Origin: a virus
IMG/VR virus record: IMGVR_UViG_3300030419_004471
Coordinates: 1-64,000 of that record
Strand: one strand, 5' to 3'
Length of the DNA stretch: 64,000 nt
Shown here: one piece after another, positions 1 to 6,959 of the stretch
Layout of the letters: every line of letters begins with the position of its first letter
How positions within the stretch are numbered: the stretch's first letter is position 1
Translations under genes and position numbers: made by a program
Notes under the pieces: generated by a model
Told to the model about the DNA's origin: nothing
The model's database searches: none
What the model saw: only the letters and a program-made list of their open reading frames with translations

Positions 1-140
1 AGAATTTCTTTTGGATATACTCTTTCGTTTTGGTTAGGTGCTCCGGCTCTTTGAAGAATTCCTTTTACAATAGTTCTACCAGATGAATCTTCGTTCACCC
101 TACCTTCGAATAATCTTGTTTCTATTAGTAAATTTTTCAT
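1..140 (-). CDS. 21: Prohead core protease gp21, N-terminal fragment
   Basis: The frame opens with ATG at 140 and runs off the left edge, giving about 46 residues. The visible part contains GILQRAGAPNQNERVYPKEI at about residues 27-46. This matches the conserved N-terminal strand of T4-type gp21 proteases, in which a G-x-aliphatic-Q stretch is followed by N-x-N-x-R-hydrophobic-YP-x-x-hydrophobic-L. In T4, gp21 matures the prohead by cutting scaffold and capsid proteins, usually after (L/I)-x-E. Its start overlaps the stop of the 57-residue gene upstream as TAATG, so the two are probably translationally coupled. Position downstream of the portal gene agrees with T4 order (20, small core genes, 21). 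The catalytic residues lie outside the window, so activity cannot be judged. Confidence 0.8.
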   Translation of the reverse strand, partial: MKNLLIETRLFEGRVNEDSSGRTIVKGILQRAGAPNQNERVYPKEI

Positions 141-313
141 TATGCTCCCCAACTTTTTCGTTTTTTAAACAGTTCAAAAAATATAGCAGAAACTTCTTGA
201 CGAATAATCTTTCTGATTCTATCTTCATCTGATTCAGAAAGTTCCTCATTAATACCCCATTTAGTATTGATGATTTCTTCTTCTATAATTTGTTTTAACT
301 CTTTTAATTTCAT
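140..313 (-). CDS. Small prohead-region protein, 57 aa
   Basis: A short frame begins at the ATG at 313 and ends with TAA at 142-140, sharing one base with the gp21 start. The product is highly charged. It opens with MKLKELKQIIEEEI, an amphipathic helix, and ends in a basic stretch (FKKRKSWGA). I do not recognise a family. In T4 the genes between portal and gp21 are the small prohead core proteins gp67 and gp68, and this gene holds an equivalent position. Its N-terminus resembles those of several other head-region proteins here and may direct it into the prohead core. Support comes from tight packing with both neighbours and coding-like amino-acid composition. Confidence 0.65.
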   Translation of the reverse strand: MKLKELKQIIEEEIINTKWGINEELSESDEDRIRKIIRQEVSAIFFELFKKRKSWGA

Positions 314-319
314 ATCCCA

Positions 320-568
320 TTAAAGTTTTTTAAGTACATCGACATCTGCAGCAACCCAATCCTTACCAGAACCACCCTTCGCATAAAATGCTTTTCTGAT
401 TGCCTCTACCGTGTTCCTAGCTTTTACTCTAACAGGTTTATTATCTAATTCAAGTTTATTAATTCTTTTTCTAGCAAATTTAACTTCCCAAGTTGCAAAT
501 CCTTCACTTAATGTAGTGGGAGTTTCATTTACTGGTTTTAAATCGATAAGTCCACCTAATTTAATCAT
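320..568 (-). CDS. Small prohead-region protein, about 82 aa
   Basis: The open frame extends to 637, but I choose the internal ATG at 568. It overlaps the stop of the preceding 66-residue gene by 8 bases, as expected for coupled phage genes, whereas the longer form would run 77 bases into that gene. The product contains LSEGFATWEVKFARKRINKL followed by a basic segment (KPVRVKARNTVEAIRKAFYAKG), suggesting a small alpha/beta protein. No family recognised. Its place between portal and gp21 makes a prohead core role like that of T4 gp67/gp68 possible, on synteny only. Confidence 0.65.
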   Translation of the reverse strand: MIKLGGLIDLKPVNETPTTLSEGFATWEVKFARKRINKLELDNKPVRVKARNTVEAIRKAFYAKGGSGKDWVAADVDVLKKL

Positions 569-761
569 CTTTTCTTTTTTCTCCCTTAGCTTTCCAAGCT
601 GCATCGATTTTGTTAAAAAACTTCTTTTTCTCGTCATCAGACATAGATGTAATACTTTTACCAGCTTTTTCTAAAGCTGTTTTGAAGAACTTCTGATATT
701 CAGACTCTTCCATTAATACATCCTTTATTATTTCTTTTAGTCTACTTTTTGTTATTTTCAT
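561..761 (-). CDS. Small charged prohead-region protein, 66 aa
   Basis: The product opens with MKITKSRLKEIIKDVLMEE, an amphipathic helix rich in Lys, Ile/Leu and Glu. A second helical part follows, ending in a very basic tail (AAWKAKGEKRKDD). It starts 4 bases inside the end of the 152-residue gene and ends over the start of the next one, so it is part of a tightly coupled chain. I recall similar small proteins near head genes of uncultured T4-like phages, but cannot name a family. The opening helix resembles those of the proteins at 140-313, 758-1216 and 6960-10568, which may mark proteins targeted to the prohead core. Confidence 0.65.
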   Translation of the reverse strand: MKITKSRLKEIIKDVLMEESEYQKFFKTALEKAGKSITSMSDDEKKKFFNKIDAAWKAKGEKRKDD

Positions 762-1216
762 TGGTCTAACTCCTTTATACTTTGTGCGATGTTAATTAAT
801 CTTTCTTTTACATTATATATATGACGATGGGTTCTTTTCCAATACTTATCTTTTGATAATTCATTCATATTTCTAATCTTATTGTACCATCTAAAAAACA
901 TCTCAACTTCTGCTAATTGATATTTAAGTTCTTTTAAACCAATAGCTAATTTTTGATTTGGTGTTCTAGTCTCATCATTTTTAAGCTCTAACCATCTATT
1001 TACAGGTCTTTTTGGTTTTCTACCTTCACCAACTATCTTCATTCCAAATTGAGTAGCAATTTTTTTCCTCTTTTCTTTGTTTTTTTTCTTACCACCAGTA
1101 AAAGCATGAGGTGTGTCGTAACCATCAATGTTTCCAGTTACGTTTACTTCATCCAATTCTTCTTCAACTTCTTGGACAAGTTTACGAATATATTGTTTAA
1201 GCTTTGTTTCTAACAT
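758..1216 (-). CDS. Head-region protein of unknown function, 152 aa
   Basis: This soluble, highly charged protein starts with MLETKLKQYIRKLVQEVEEE, a Lys/Leu/Glu amphipathic helix. A flexible part follows (GNIDGYDTPHAFTGGKK), then a basic patch (KKKNKEKRKKI), then a C-terminal half predicted to be helical with conserved-looking aromatic residues (EMFFRWYNKIRN). It overlaps the 291-residue gene upstream by 20 bases and the 66-residue gene downstream by 4. I do not recognise a family. Placement between portal and protease argues for a structural or core protein of the prohead. The (V/L)-x-E pattern near the end of the opening helix could be a gp21 cleavage site, which is inference. Confidence 0.7.
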   Translation of the reverse strand: MLETKLKQYIRKLVQEVEEELDEVNVTGNIDGYDTPHAFTGGKKKNKEKRKKIATQFGMKIVGEGRKPKRPVNRWLELKNDETRTPNQKLAIGLKELKYQLAEVEMFFRWYNKIRNMNELSKDKYWKRTHRHIYNVKERLINIAQSIKELDQ

Positions 1217-2072
1217 TTTTTATTTCGTTAATCAATTCGTATGCTATCATCATAGCAGATACTTGATTATCTGAAACCACCCTACCAATCTTTGCGTTTT
1301 TCAATACATTGATAGTTTCTTTTAACTTAATTTTTGTAACCTTGTCTTTAACGACTTTATGTTGACCTACTAAATTGGTAATAACTTCTTTTAATTGTTG
1401 AGTATAGTATTCTTTAAATTTGGAAGTATTACTAACATTATTAATATATTCTCTTAATAATGCTTTCTGAGATTTGTTTAGTGTTTTGTGTTTTTTATTG
1501 AAAGTTTCTAATAAAACTTTTGTAGTTAAGAATCTTTCCTCTTTAGATTGTTGTTTAAATTGCTGAATTGCTTTTTGTTCAACTATTTTATTCTTATTCT
1601 TAACTTCAGTTCCTATCAAACTTTCTACTATTGTGTATTTTGAGTTAAATACATCTTTTATATCATAATTCTTAGCCGATTGAGATTCAAATATCTTATA
1701 AATTGAAGCCATCACCTTATAATTTGATATTGGTGATGATAAAAATTGTTGGATATCGAAAGATTCTTGTATTTTTTTAACTAAATTGTATTTTTCTTTA
1801 ATTAATCTTTTTGAATCTATTCTTTTTCTAGCTTCTAAAATAGTATCGATGAATTTTTCAGCACGATTCTCTGATTTATACTTTTCTTCTGATAATAACT
1901 GGTATAATCTAAGCTCTTTACCGATTTCGGTTTTTTGACTAAAGAATTCCTTTAATATTTTCTGTGCATTTTCTTTCGAATTACCGCTCAGAACCTCTAA
2001 AGTTATTTGTCTAACGAGTAATTCAAACAGAACGCCTGTGTTTTTGAATTTACTGTGTCTTATTTTTTTCAT
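1197..2072 (-). CDS. Head-region helical protein, 291 aa, unknown
   Basis: The first gene after the portal. The product is almost entirely helical and rich in Lys, Gln and Asn. It starts MKKIRHSKFKNTGVLFELLV, with a recurring pattern of hydrophobic residues and few glycines or prolines. I remember proteins starting with a similar KFKNTGVLFELLVRQ block from uncultured marine T4-like phages, where they are hypothetical. It could be a scaffold-like or neck-associated protein, but no catalytic motif is visible. A copy of the recurrent ATATTTATA motif lies 39 bases before the ATG, so it probably leads the small prohead transcription unit that continues to gp21. Confidence 0.7.
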   Translation of the reverse strand: MKKIRHSKFKNTGVLFELLVRQITLEVLSGNSKENAQKILKEFFSQKTEIGKELRLYQLLSEEKYKSENRAEKFIDTILEARKRIDSKRLIKEKYNLVKKIQESFDIQQFLSSPISNYKVMASIYKIFESQSAKNYDIKDVFNSKYTIVESLIGTEVKNKNKIVEQKAIQQFKQQSKEERFLTTKVLLETFNKKHKTLNKSQKALLREYINNVSNTSKFKEYYTQQLKEVITNLVGQHKVVKDKVTKIKLKETINVLKNAKIGRVVSDNQVSAMMIAYELINEIKNVRNKA

Positions 2073-2110
2073 TTTTCTCTTCCAATTTTGATAGAATACT
2101 AAATCTCTAA

Positions 2111-2119
2111 TATAAATAT
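2111..2119 (-). promoter_or_regulatory. Putative late promoter motif ATATTTATA
   Basis: On the minus strand this reads ATATTTATA in the 69-base gap between the portal stop and the start of the 291-residue gene, 39 bases before its ATG. It is one of 12 exact copies at starts of inferred transcription units. Promoter function is inferred from position and recurrence. Confidence 0.55.
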
Positions 2120-2141
2120 AAAAATATTTATTAAAAGGAAT

Positions 2142-3869
2142 TTAATCGTCTATAATGTTACTTTCATCCAACATATCTGTTTCTTGTAGAAACTTTCTTT
2201 TTGGTGCAACACCATTGACTATATTCTTGATTTTTTCGGCGGAAAACTTATTTTCTTTCTTTACGGCTTTCTTCCTTTCTTCATCTCCGAGAGGGTCTCT
2301 ACCATAAGGATGTTTATCTTTCTTATAAGTATTACCTTCTCTTGGTCTACCACCTTTATCCTTTATCTCTTTTTTTATATTCTCTAAAGATTCTTCAATA
2401 TCTTCTCCTTCGTCCTCCATCGCAGGGTCATTACCCTCATCTTCAATAGAACGATGTCTAAATCTATCTTTTAAATCCTCAATCATTGTTTCTCTTTCTT
2501 TATTGGATTCACCTTTACTTAATTTAAAGATATTATCATAAACCCAATCTTTAGATAACATATTTAATCCTTGAATATCTTGAGCTAATCTAATCTTTTC
2601 ACTCCAAAGATTTACTTTTTCTTGCTCATATATAAACGATGGATTAACTAATGATAATTCAAAATCGGTTAATCTAGCATCAGATATTCCCTGTGAATAT
2701 AAATGAACTATTGCAATCTTACTTAATTCAGATACAACAATTCTTTGTATTCTCTCAATAGTTCTTGCAAATCTAACATCTTCTGCTGCTAATGTTGCTT
2801 TACCATTGATTTGCTCTTCATATCCTAAATATGCCTTTGGAATTTTTAATGCTGCAAATAATTTAGCTTTTAGATAATCAATATCATCTGTATTGTTAAA
2901 TTCTAACCCAGATAAGTTTTCAATATTAGTTCCACTATCACCACCTCTAACAGGAAGATAGAAATCTTCACTAAGGTTCTGCATATTATACTTTAAATTA
3001 TAATCACCTGTATTTTTATCTACAAAAGGTGTTTTTTTCATTTTGTTGATAATCCTTTGCATATAGTTATCAACTTCGTTTGGTGGTATATTACCAATAT
3101 CAATCTTAAAAATTCTTTTTTCAGGAGCTCTCATAATCCTATGAATTAACATAGCATCTTCCATAAGAGATAATTGCTTCCACAATCTTCTACCATTTTC
3201 AATCATAGCTTTACCATATGGTAACCAGTTTGTATCTGCTAATAATCTAAAATGAGCTACCTCATAGTTTTCATAATCCACCTTACCCATATTATCATCT
3301 TCAACGTGGAATTTTACATAATTAGGATTATCTGGTTCTGCTCCTTCTAACCTTTGTGTATTGTAAACTGAAAAAGGACTTACATTTACAATACCTTTAC
3401 CTTCAGCCATTTCTAAACTTAGGAAGAAGTCTCCATACTTACACATATTTCTTACCCAAGGCCAAAGGTTGAATTCGATGTTTAGTACATCATAGAATAA
3501 GTTGTTTAGAATAGCTTGTATCTCTGAATCTTTTGAACGAATTGTTAGTACATCACCATATTCGTTCTTTAATGTAGATTCATCTGCGTATATATCGAGT
3601 GCTGATGCGATAATTGGGTCATTATCCATAGCATCGTAATCTCTGAATATCTCTCTACGAACTTGTTGGTAAGCCATTGATTGTGCTCCCCCAGCTTGTT
3701 CATAGTATGATTTCTGAAGTTTTGTATATCTATCTCTTAGGTGAGATAAATTAGTAATCTGTCTTTCATCGGTATCTGAAACTCTTCTTCTTCCTTTACT
3801 ATCTACTGTTACAATAGCTTGGGCTGAAAAAAGTTTTCTTAATCTACCGAAAAATGAAGTATCTGCCAT
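2142..3869 (-). CDS. 20: Portal vertex protein gp20
   Basis: At 575 residues this is close to T4 gp20 (524). Portal-type features include the early block REIFRDYDAMDNDPIIASAL (about 68-87), followed by DIYADES. An IEFNLWPWVRNMCKYGDFFL-type region follows near 130-150. A block around LIHRIMRAPEKRIFKIDIGN (about 241-260) is typical of gp20 and is followed by a Met/Lys-rich stem (MQRIINKMKKTP). A late segment reads AKLFAALKIPKAYLGYEEQI. The protein forms the dodecameric ring through which DNA is packaged and to which the neck attaches. The C-terminal 100 residues are charged and less conserved-looking. It follows the terminase gene directly, with only a promoter-like gap, whereas T4 has sheath and tube genes between them. 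Confidence 0.95.
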   Translation of the reverse strand: MADTSFFGRLRKLFSAQAIVTVDSKGRRRVSDTDERQITNLSHLRDRYTKLQKSYYEQAGGAQSMAYQQVRREIFRDYDAMDNDPIIASALDIYADESTLKNEYGDVLTIRSKDSEIQAILNNLFYDVLNIEFNLWPWVRNMCKYGDFFLSLEMAEGKGIVNVSPFSVYNTQRLEGAEPDNPNYVKFHVEDDNMGKVDYENYEVAHFRLLADTNWLPYGKAMIENGRRLWKQLSLMEDAMLIHRIMRAPEKRIFKIDIGNIPPNEVDNYMQRIINKMKKTPFVDKNTGDYNLKYNMQNLSEDFYLPVRGGDSGTNIENLSGLEFNNTDDIDYLKAKLFAALKIPKAYLGYEEQINGKATLAAEDVRFARTIERIQRIVVSELSKIAIVHLYSQGISDARLTDFELSLVNPSFIYEQEKVNLWSEKIRLAQDIQGLNMLSKDWVYDNIFKLSKGESNKERETMIEDLKDRFRHRSIEDEGNDPAMEDEGEDIEESLENIKKEIKDKGGRPREGNTYKKDKHPYGRDPLGDEERKKAVKKENKFSAEKIKNIVNGVAPKRKFLQETDMLDESNIIDD

Positions 3870-3927
3870 TTGTTTTTGTTTTTGTTTTAAATATTTATTA
3901 TCTTTACTAAATAAAACTCCTATATCC

Positions 3928-3936
3928 TATAAATAT
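3928..3936 (-). promoter_or_regulatory. Putative late promoter motif ATATTTATA
   Basis: Lies in the 81-base gap between terminase and portal, 59 bases before the portal ATG, the longest leader among the copies. The intervening sequence is A-rich just before the ATG and has no clear Shine-Dalgarno site. Confidence 0.5.
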
Positions 3937-3950
3937 AATAATTTTATATA

Positions 3951-5531
3951 TTAGTTAATTAACCAAGTTAAATCTTCATCTACATCACCAACTCTTTGTG
4001 TCCAAGGATTATTTTCTAATCCAGATGGAGTTCCTCCATACACTCCACTATGTTGTTGTGATGCTATTCCACCTAACGCTCTTTTGGTTAAATCAATTCC
4101 TTCTTGTCTTAATCTTAAAGCTGTATCTCTAACCCATAATCCGATTGAGAAACTCATAACCAAGTCATCATTATAACTTTTCATTGCTTCTGCTCTATTT
4201 CCCTTCCATATAAATGTAAATAATTCATCTATCAATCTATGAGAACGTACTGTAACTGATTTTTCTCTGAAATAGTCATCTAACTTTGATATTATTAATG
4301 GTCTTGTTTTTTGTGTAGTACTGAATCCAGCAACCATCCCTCTTTCTTCAGCTCTGTATCTGTTAGTCATTTGATGTTCTACATCTACATATTTTAAATC
4401 CTTACTCATATAAAAAAGATTCTTATAAGACCTATCTATTATTTGTTGGATTACCGCCCAACCTATATTTGCGTTCTCCACCACCAATAATGCTTCATTA
4501 TACTCTGTTGCTAATGCAACTAAGAAGTTTCCAAAATCTTTTGTATCTAACTTTCCTTTATATTCTGCAACTTGAGTTGCTTGTTCTATATCTATTACGT
4601 GACAAGCGGAATAATCCGAAGAATCTCCTCGTGCAACGTCAGCCACAACCATATATCCTTTATTATAGTCTGGATATTCCCATTTCCATAAGTTTCCATC
4701 GAATCCTGTCTTTTCTAAAGGGTCTTGACAATATGATTCTTTATAGAATTGTAATAGTTGTGGGTCAATCACTGTATCACCAGAAGAAACGAAATCACAA
4801 TCACATTCTTGAGCTGCTCCTTTTGGTCCTAATAGTTTTTCTTGTTCATCTCTCCAACTTTGGTCTCTTTCAGGATGTACACTCCAATGTAATCTTATAG
4901 TATTAAATGAGTTGTTGTTTTCTTCTGCATCAACCCAAGTCTTATGGAAAAAATTACCAACACCATTTGGAGTCGATAAAATGATTGCATCTCCACCTGT
5001 TGATAGTGTTGATTGTGCTGATACCCATATATCTTCAATGTTATCAATAAATGCTGCCTCATCAAATACCAATAAGGATAGTGCTTCTGAACGTCCTGCA
5101 TCTCCACTGGATGAAGTTGCTTTGATTTGAGACCCATTAGAATATCTTAATGAAAGTTTATTATCTTCTATTGTTGTTTGTTTTAACCAGCTTGGTAAAT
5201 TATCATTCATATACCTAACTTTAGTTACTAAGTTCTTAGCTACCTCTTGTTTGGTTGCAATTACCAATGCATTAAAATCATTATTAAATAACATCTTCCA
5301 TAAAGCATATCCAGCACATAACGTTGATATACCTGTTTGTCTTGATTTAAGAACTATGTTATATCGTTCTTTGTCAAATTCACTAAGTGTTCTTTCTTGG
5401 AATTGATATAAATGAAAAGGTATTCTACCCCGAACAGGGTGTTGTATCATACAATACTTTTTCATAAAATGTATCGGGTCTACCGCACACTTCTGATATT
5501 CTAATTTTATTATATCCTTTAAGGATGCCAT
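3951..5531 (-). CDS. 17: Terminase large subunit gp17 (ATPase and nuclease)
   Basis: A 526-residue packaging motor subunit (T4 gp17 has 610). The ATPase half shows a Walker A-like VLKSRQTGISTLCAGYALW near residue 60. Walker B is LLVFDEAAF near 153, and the coupling motif ILSTPNGVGNF lies near 184. The nuclease half has the RNase H-like acidic residues in MVVADVARGDSSDYSACHVI (about 294), in LVVENANIGW (about 349) and in SYNDDLVMSFSIGLW (about 461). The usual Walker A GKT/GKS lysine is replaced: the segment reads TGIST, and a lysine stands three residues earlier (KSRQ). The protein translocates DNA into the prohead and cuts concatemers. It is preceded directly by the 235-residue gene with no gap. 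Confidence 0.95.
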   Translation of the reverse strand: MASLKDIIKLEYQKCAVDPIHFMKKYCMIQHPVRGRIPFHLYQFQERTLSEFDKERYNIVLKSRQTGISTLCAGYALWKMLFNNDFNALVIATKQEVAKNLVTKVRYMNDNLPSWLKQTTIEDNKLSLRYSNGSQIKATSSSGDAGRSEALSLLVFDEAAFIDNIEDIWVSAQSTLSTGGDAIILSTPNGVGNFFHKTWVDAEENNNSFNTIRLHWSVHPERDQSWRDEQEKLLGPKGAAQECDCDFVSSGDTVIDPQLLQFYKESYCQDPLEKTGFDGNLWKWEYPDYNKGYMVVADVARGDSSDYSACHVIDIEQATQVAEYKGKLDTKDFGNFLVALATEYNEALLVVENANIGWAVIQQIIDRSYKNLFYMSKDLKYVDVEHQMTNRYRAEERGMVAGFSTTQKTRPLIISKLDDYFREKSVTVRSHRLIDELFTFIWKGNRAEAMKSYNDDLVMSFSIGLWVRDTALRLRQEGIDLTKRALGGIASQQHSGVYGGTPSGLENNPWTQRVGDVDEDLTWLIN

Positions 5532-6239
5532 TTATTTTTTCTTCTTAAATGAAAGTTTCCAATACATAGAACCGCCGATATATGGAGTTACATCATTGTT
5601 AGCATTTATTACACCTAAGTCAAGTCCAAATACTTTATCTTTTTTATCTTTGTATAATAAACCAAATTTAGCACTACCAATAAAATCAGTTTTATTGAAA
5701 CCAGCACCTATTCCATAATATAATTGTCTTGTAGGTAATTCTTTAACAATTTTTGTATTGTATATAGTAGGAATCTGAAAGTTCCATTCTATTTTTCTAC
5801 TTATGATTCTATTTTGAGATATCGTATCTGTAAGGAATCCGAATCCAAGAGATGGATTTGGTTTTGTTCCTAATGAATCAATTGTTATTTCAGGACCAAA
5901 ATCATATGTTAGATTTAATGTATCCTTTACTATGTATTTTGCGTAGTAATCTTCAACTACTTTAAGTGAGTCAACATCAGCTGGTACTTCAACTTCAACA
6001 GTCTCTATTTTTGTAATATATTTTGGAACATACTTTGGTACTTCTATTACTTTCTCAACAAAGACTGTATCTATCTTTTGTTCTAATAATTCGTAATCTT
6101 TACCATCTACAGTTACTATATCTTTAGGGTCTGTGGATGAATCTCCACTACAAGCTCTCATCAATAGTATTACAACTATCAATCCTACAATTAGTATCTC
6201 CTTGAAATACTTTCGTAATATACTAAAGAATATGTTCAT
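5532..6239 (-). CDS. Membrane-anchored protein with beta-rich C-terminus, 235 aa
   Basis: One transmembrane segment lies at about residues 14-30 (EILIVGLIVVILLMRAC), followed immediately by a Cys and a polar stretch. A Val/Pro/Lys-rich linker (VEKVIEVPKYVPKYITKI) comes next, of a kind common in Bacteroidota and their phages. The last 80 residues (YGIGAGFNKTDFIGSAKFGLLY and beyond) alternate like beta strands, ending in a basic tail. An envelope-spanning role such as a spanin is conceivable, but the topology does not match a known spanin and I leave function open. The end abuts the gp17 start and the beginning overlaps the zinc-finger gene upstream by 17 bases, so it belongs to the packaging transcript. 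Confidence 0.65.
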   Translation of the reverse strand: MNIFFSILRKYFKEILIVGLIVVILLMRACSGDSSTDPKDIVTVDGKDYELLEQKIDTVFVEKVIEVPKYVPKYITKIETVEVEVPADVDSLKVVEDYYAKYIVKDTLNLTYDFGPEITIDSLGTKPNPSLGFGFLTDTISQNRIISRKIEWNFQIPTIYNTKIVKELPTRQLYYGIGAGFNKTDFIGSAKFGLLYKDKKDKVFGLDLGVINANNDVTPYIGGSMYWKLSFKKKK

Positions 6240-6891
6240 AATTTTTTTCTTTTATTCTATCGAAACACTCTTGTCTCATTTCTTTTAATTTTTCTATTTC
6301 TTTCATACTTTTATCTACGAACTCTCTCATCTCTGCTTTCATCTCTTCAACAGGTCTTGGTAATGTGTATGATTCAACTATCTTACCATCTTCACCTATG
6401 TGGTCGTATGTTTGTTTCAAATCACTTATATCTTGCTTAACTGCATCAACTTTTAATAATCCATCCGCAATCATATTACCAAATACTTTATATTTTTCGT
6501 AATCTTCATAAATTCCATTGATTCGAAGTTCTCTTTCCATTTTTTTATTACAATTAATACAAAATCCGGTCTTTCTAATTAATTTTTTATTTGTAGGTCC
6601 GAACTTTCCTACATGGTCACAATCTGGATTCTTACAACGATTTAAATCTTCAAGATACTTTCTTATCTGTTGCATGCTTTCGTGATTCTTACCAGTTTTC
6701 ATAGTATATCCTTCATGCTTTTCGTATCTATTATGCTCATCTTCCCAAACGTCTCCAACCTCTCTCTCTTGCTTTTTGGATTCCCAACCTATTGTTGTAT
6801 TCTTCTCATACTCACCCCCGGTTCTAACCATATCGTGTAGTTTCCTACGGGTGGGATGCATAAATTTTCGTTTGAATTCTTTCTTTGCCAT
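6223..6891 (-). CDS. Zinc-finger and coiled-coil protein, 222 aa
   Basis: The N-terminal 70 residues are basic and charged. A four-cysteine cluster follows: CKNPDC at about 87-92 and CINCNKK near 112, which could bind one zinc ion. The C-terminal third is helical and charged (MKAEMREFVDKSMKEIEKLK), likely a coiled coil. It sits two genes upstream of the large terminase in the same transcription unit. In T4 that place belongs to gp16, the coiled-coil small terminase, so a DNA-recognition role in packaging is possible. I see no sequence match to gp16, and gp16 has no zinc finger that I know of, so this is only a positional suggestion. Confidence 0.65.
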   Translation of the reverse strand: MAKKEFKRKFMHPTRRKLHDMVRTGGEYEKNTTIGWESKKQEREVGDVWEDEHNRYEKHEGYTMKTGKNHESMQQIRKYLEDLNRCKNPDCDHVGKFGPTNKKLIRKTGFCINCNKKMERELRINGIYEDYEKYKVFGNMIADGLLKVDAVKQDISDLKQTYDHIGEDGKIVESYTLPRPVEEMKAEMREFVDKSMKEIEKLKEMRQECFDRIKEKNYEHIL

Positions 6892-6923
6892 AATAATTAA
6901 TTATTACACATTATATATGTATA

Positions 6924-6932
6924 TATAAATAT
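6924..6932 (-). promoter_or_regulatory. Putative late promoter motif ATATTTATA
   Basis: Stands 33 bases before the start of the zinc-finger gene, in the 68-base gap after the 1202-residue gene. It would drive the zinc-finger, membrane protein and terminase genes. Confidence 0.55.
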
Positions 6933-6959
6933 CACTAAATTGTAAAAACATAATATATT

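Noticed and set aside
320-637. Longer 105-residue version of the small head gene
   Set aside because: It would overlap the 66-residue gene by 77 bases. The internal ATG at 568 gives a normal 8-base overlap.
6223-6891. Assignment as small terminase gp16
   Set aside because: Only position and a coiled-coil tail support it. The zinc-finger part is not known from gp16.
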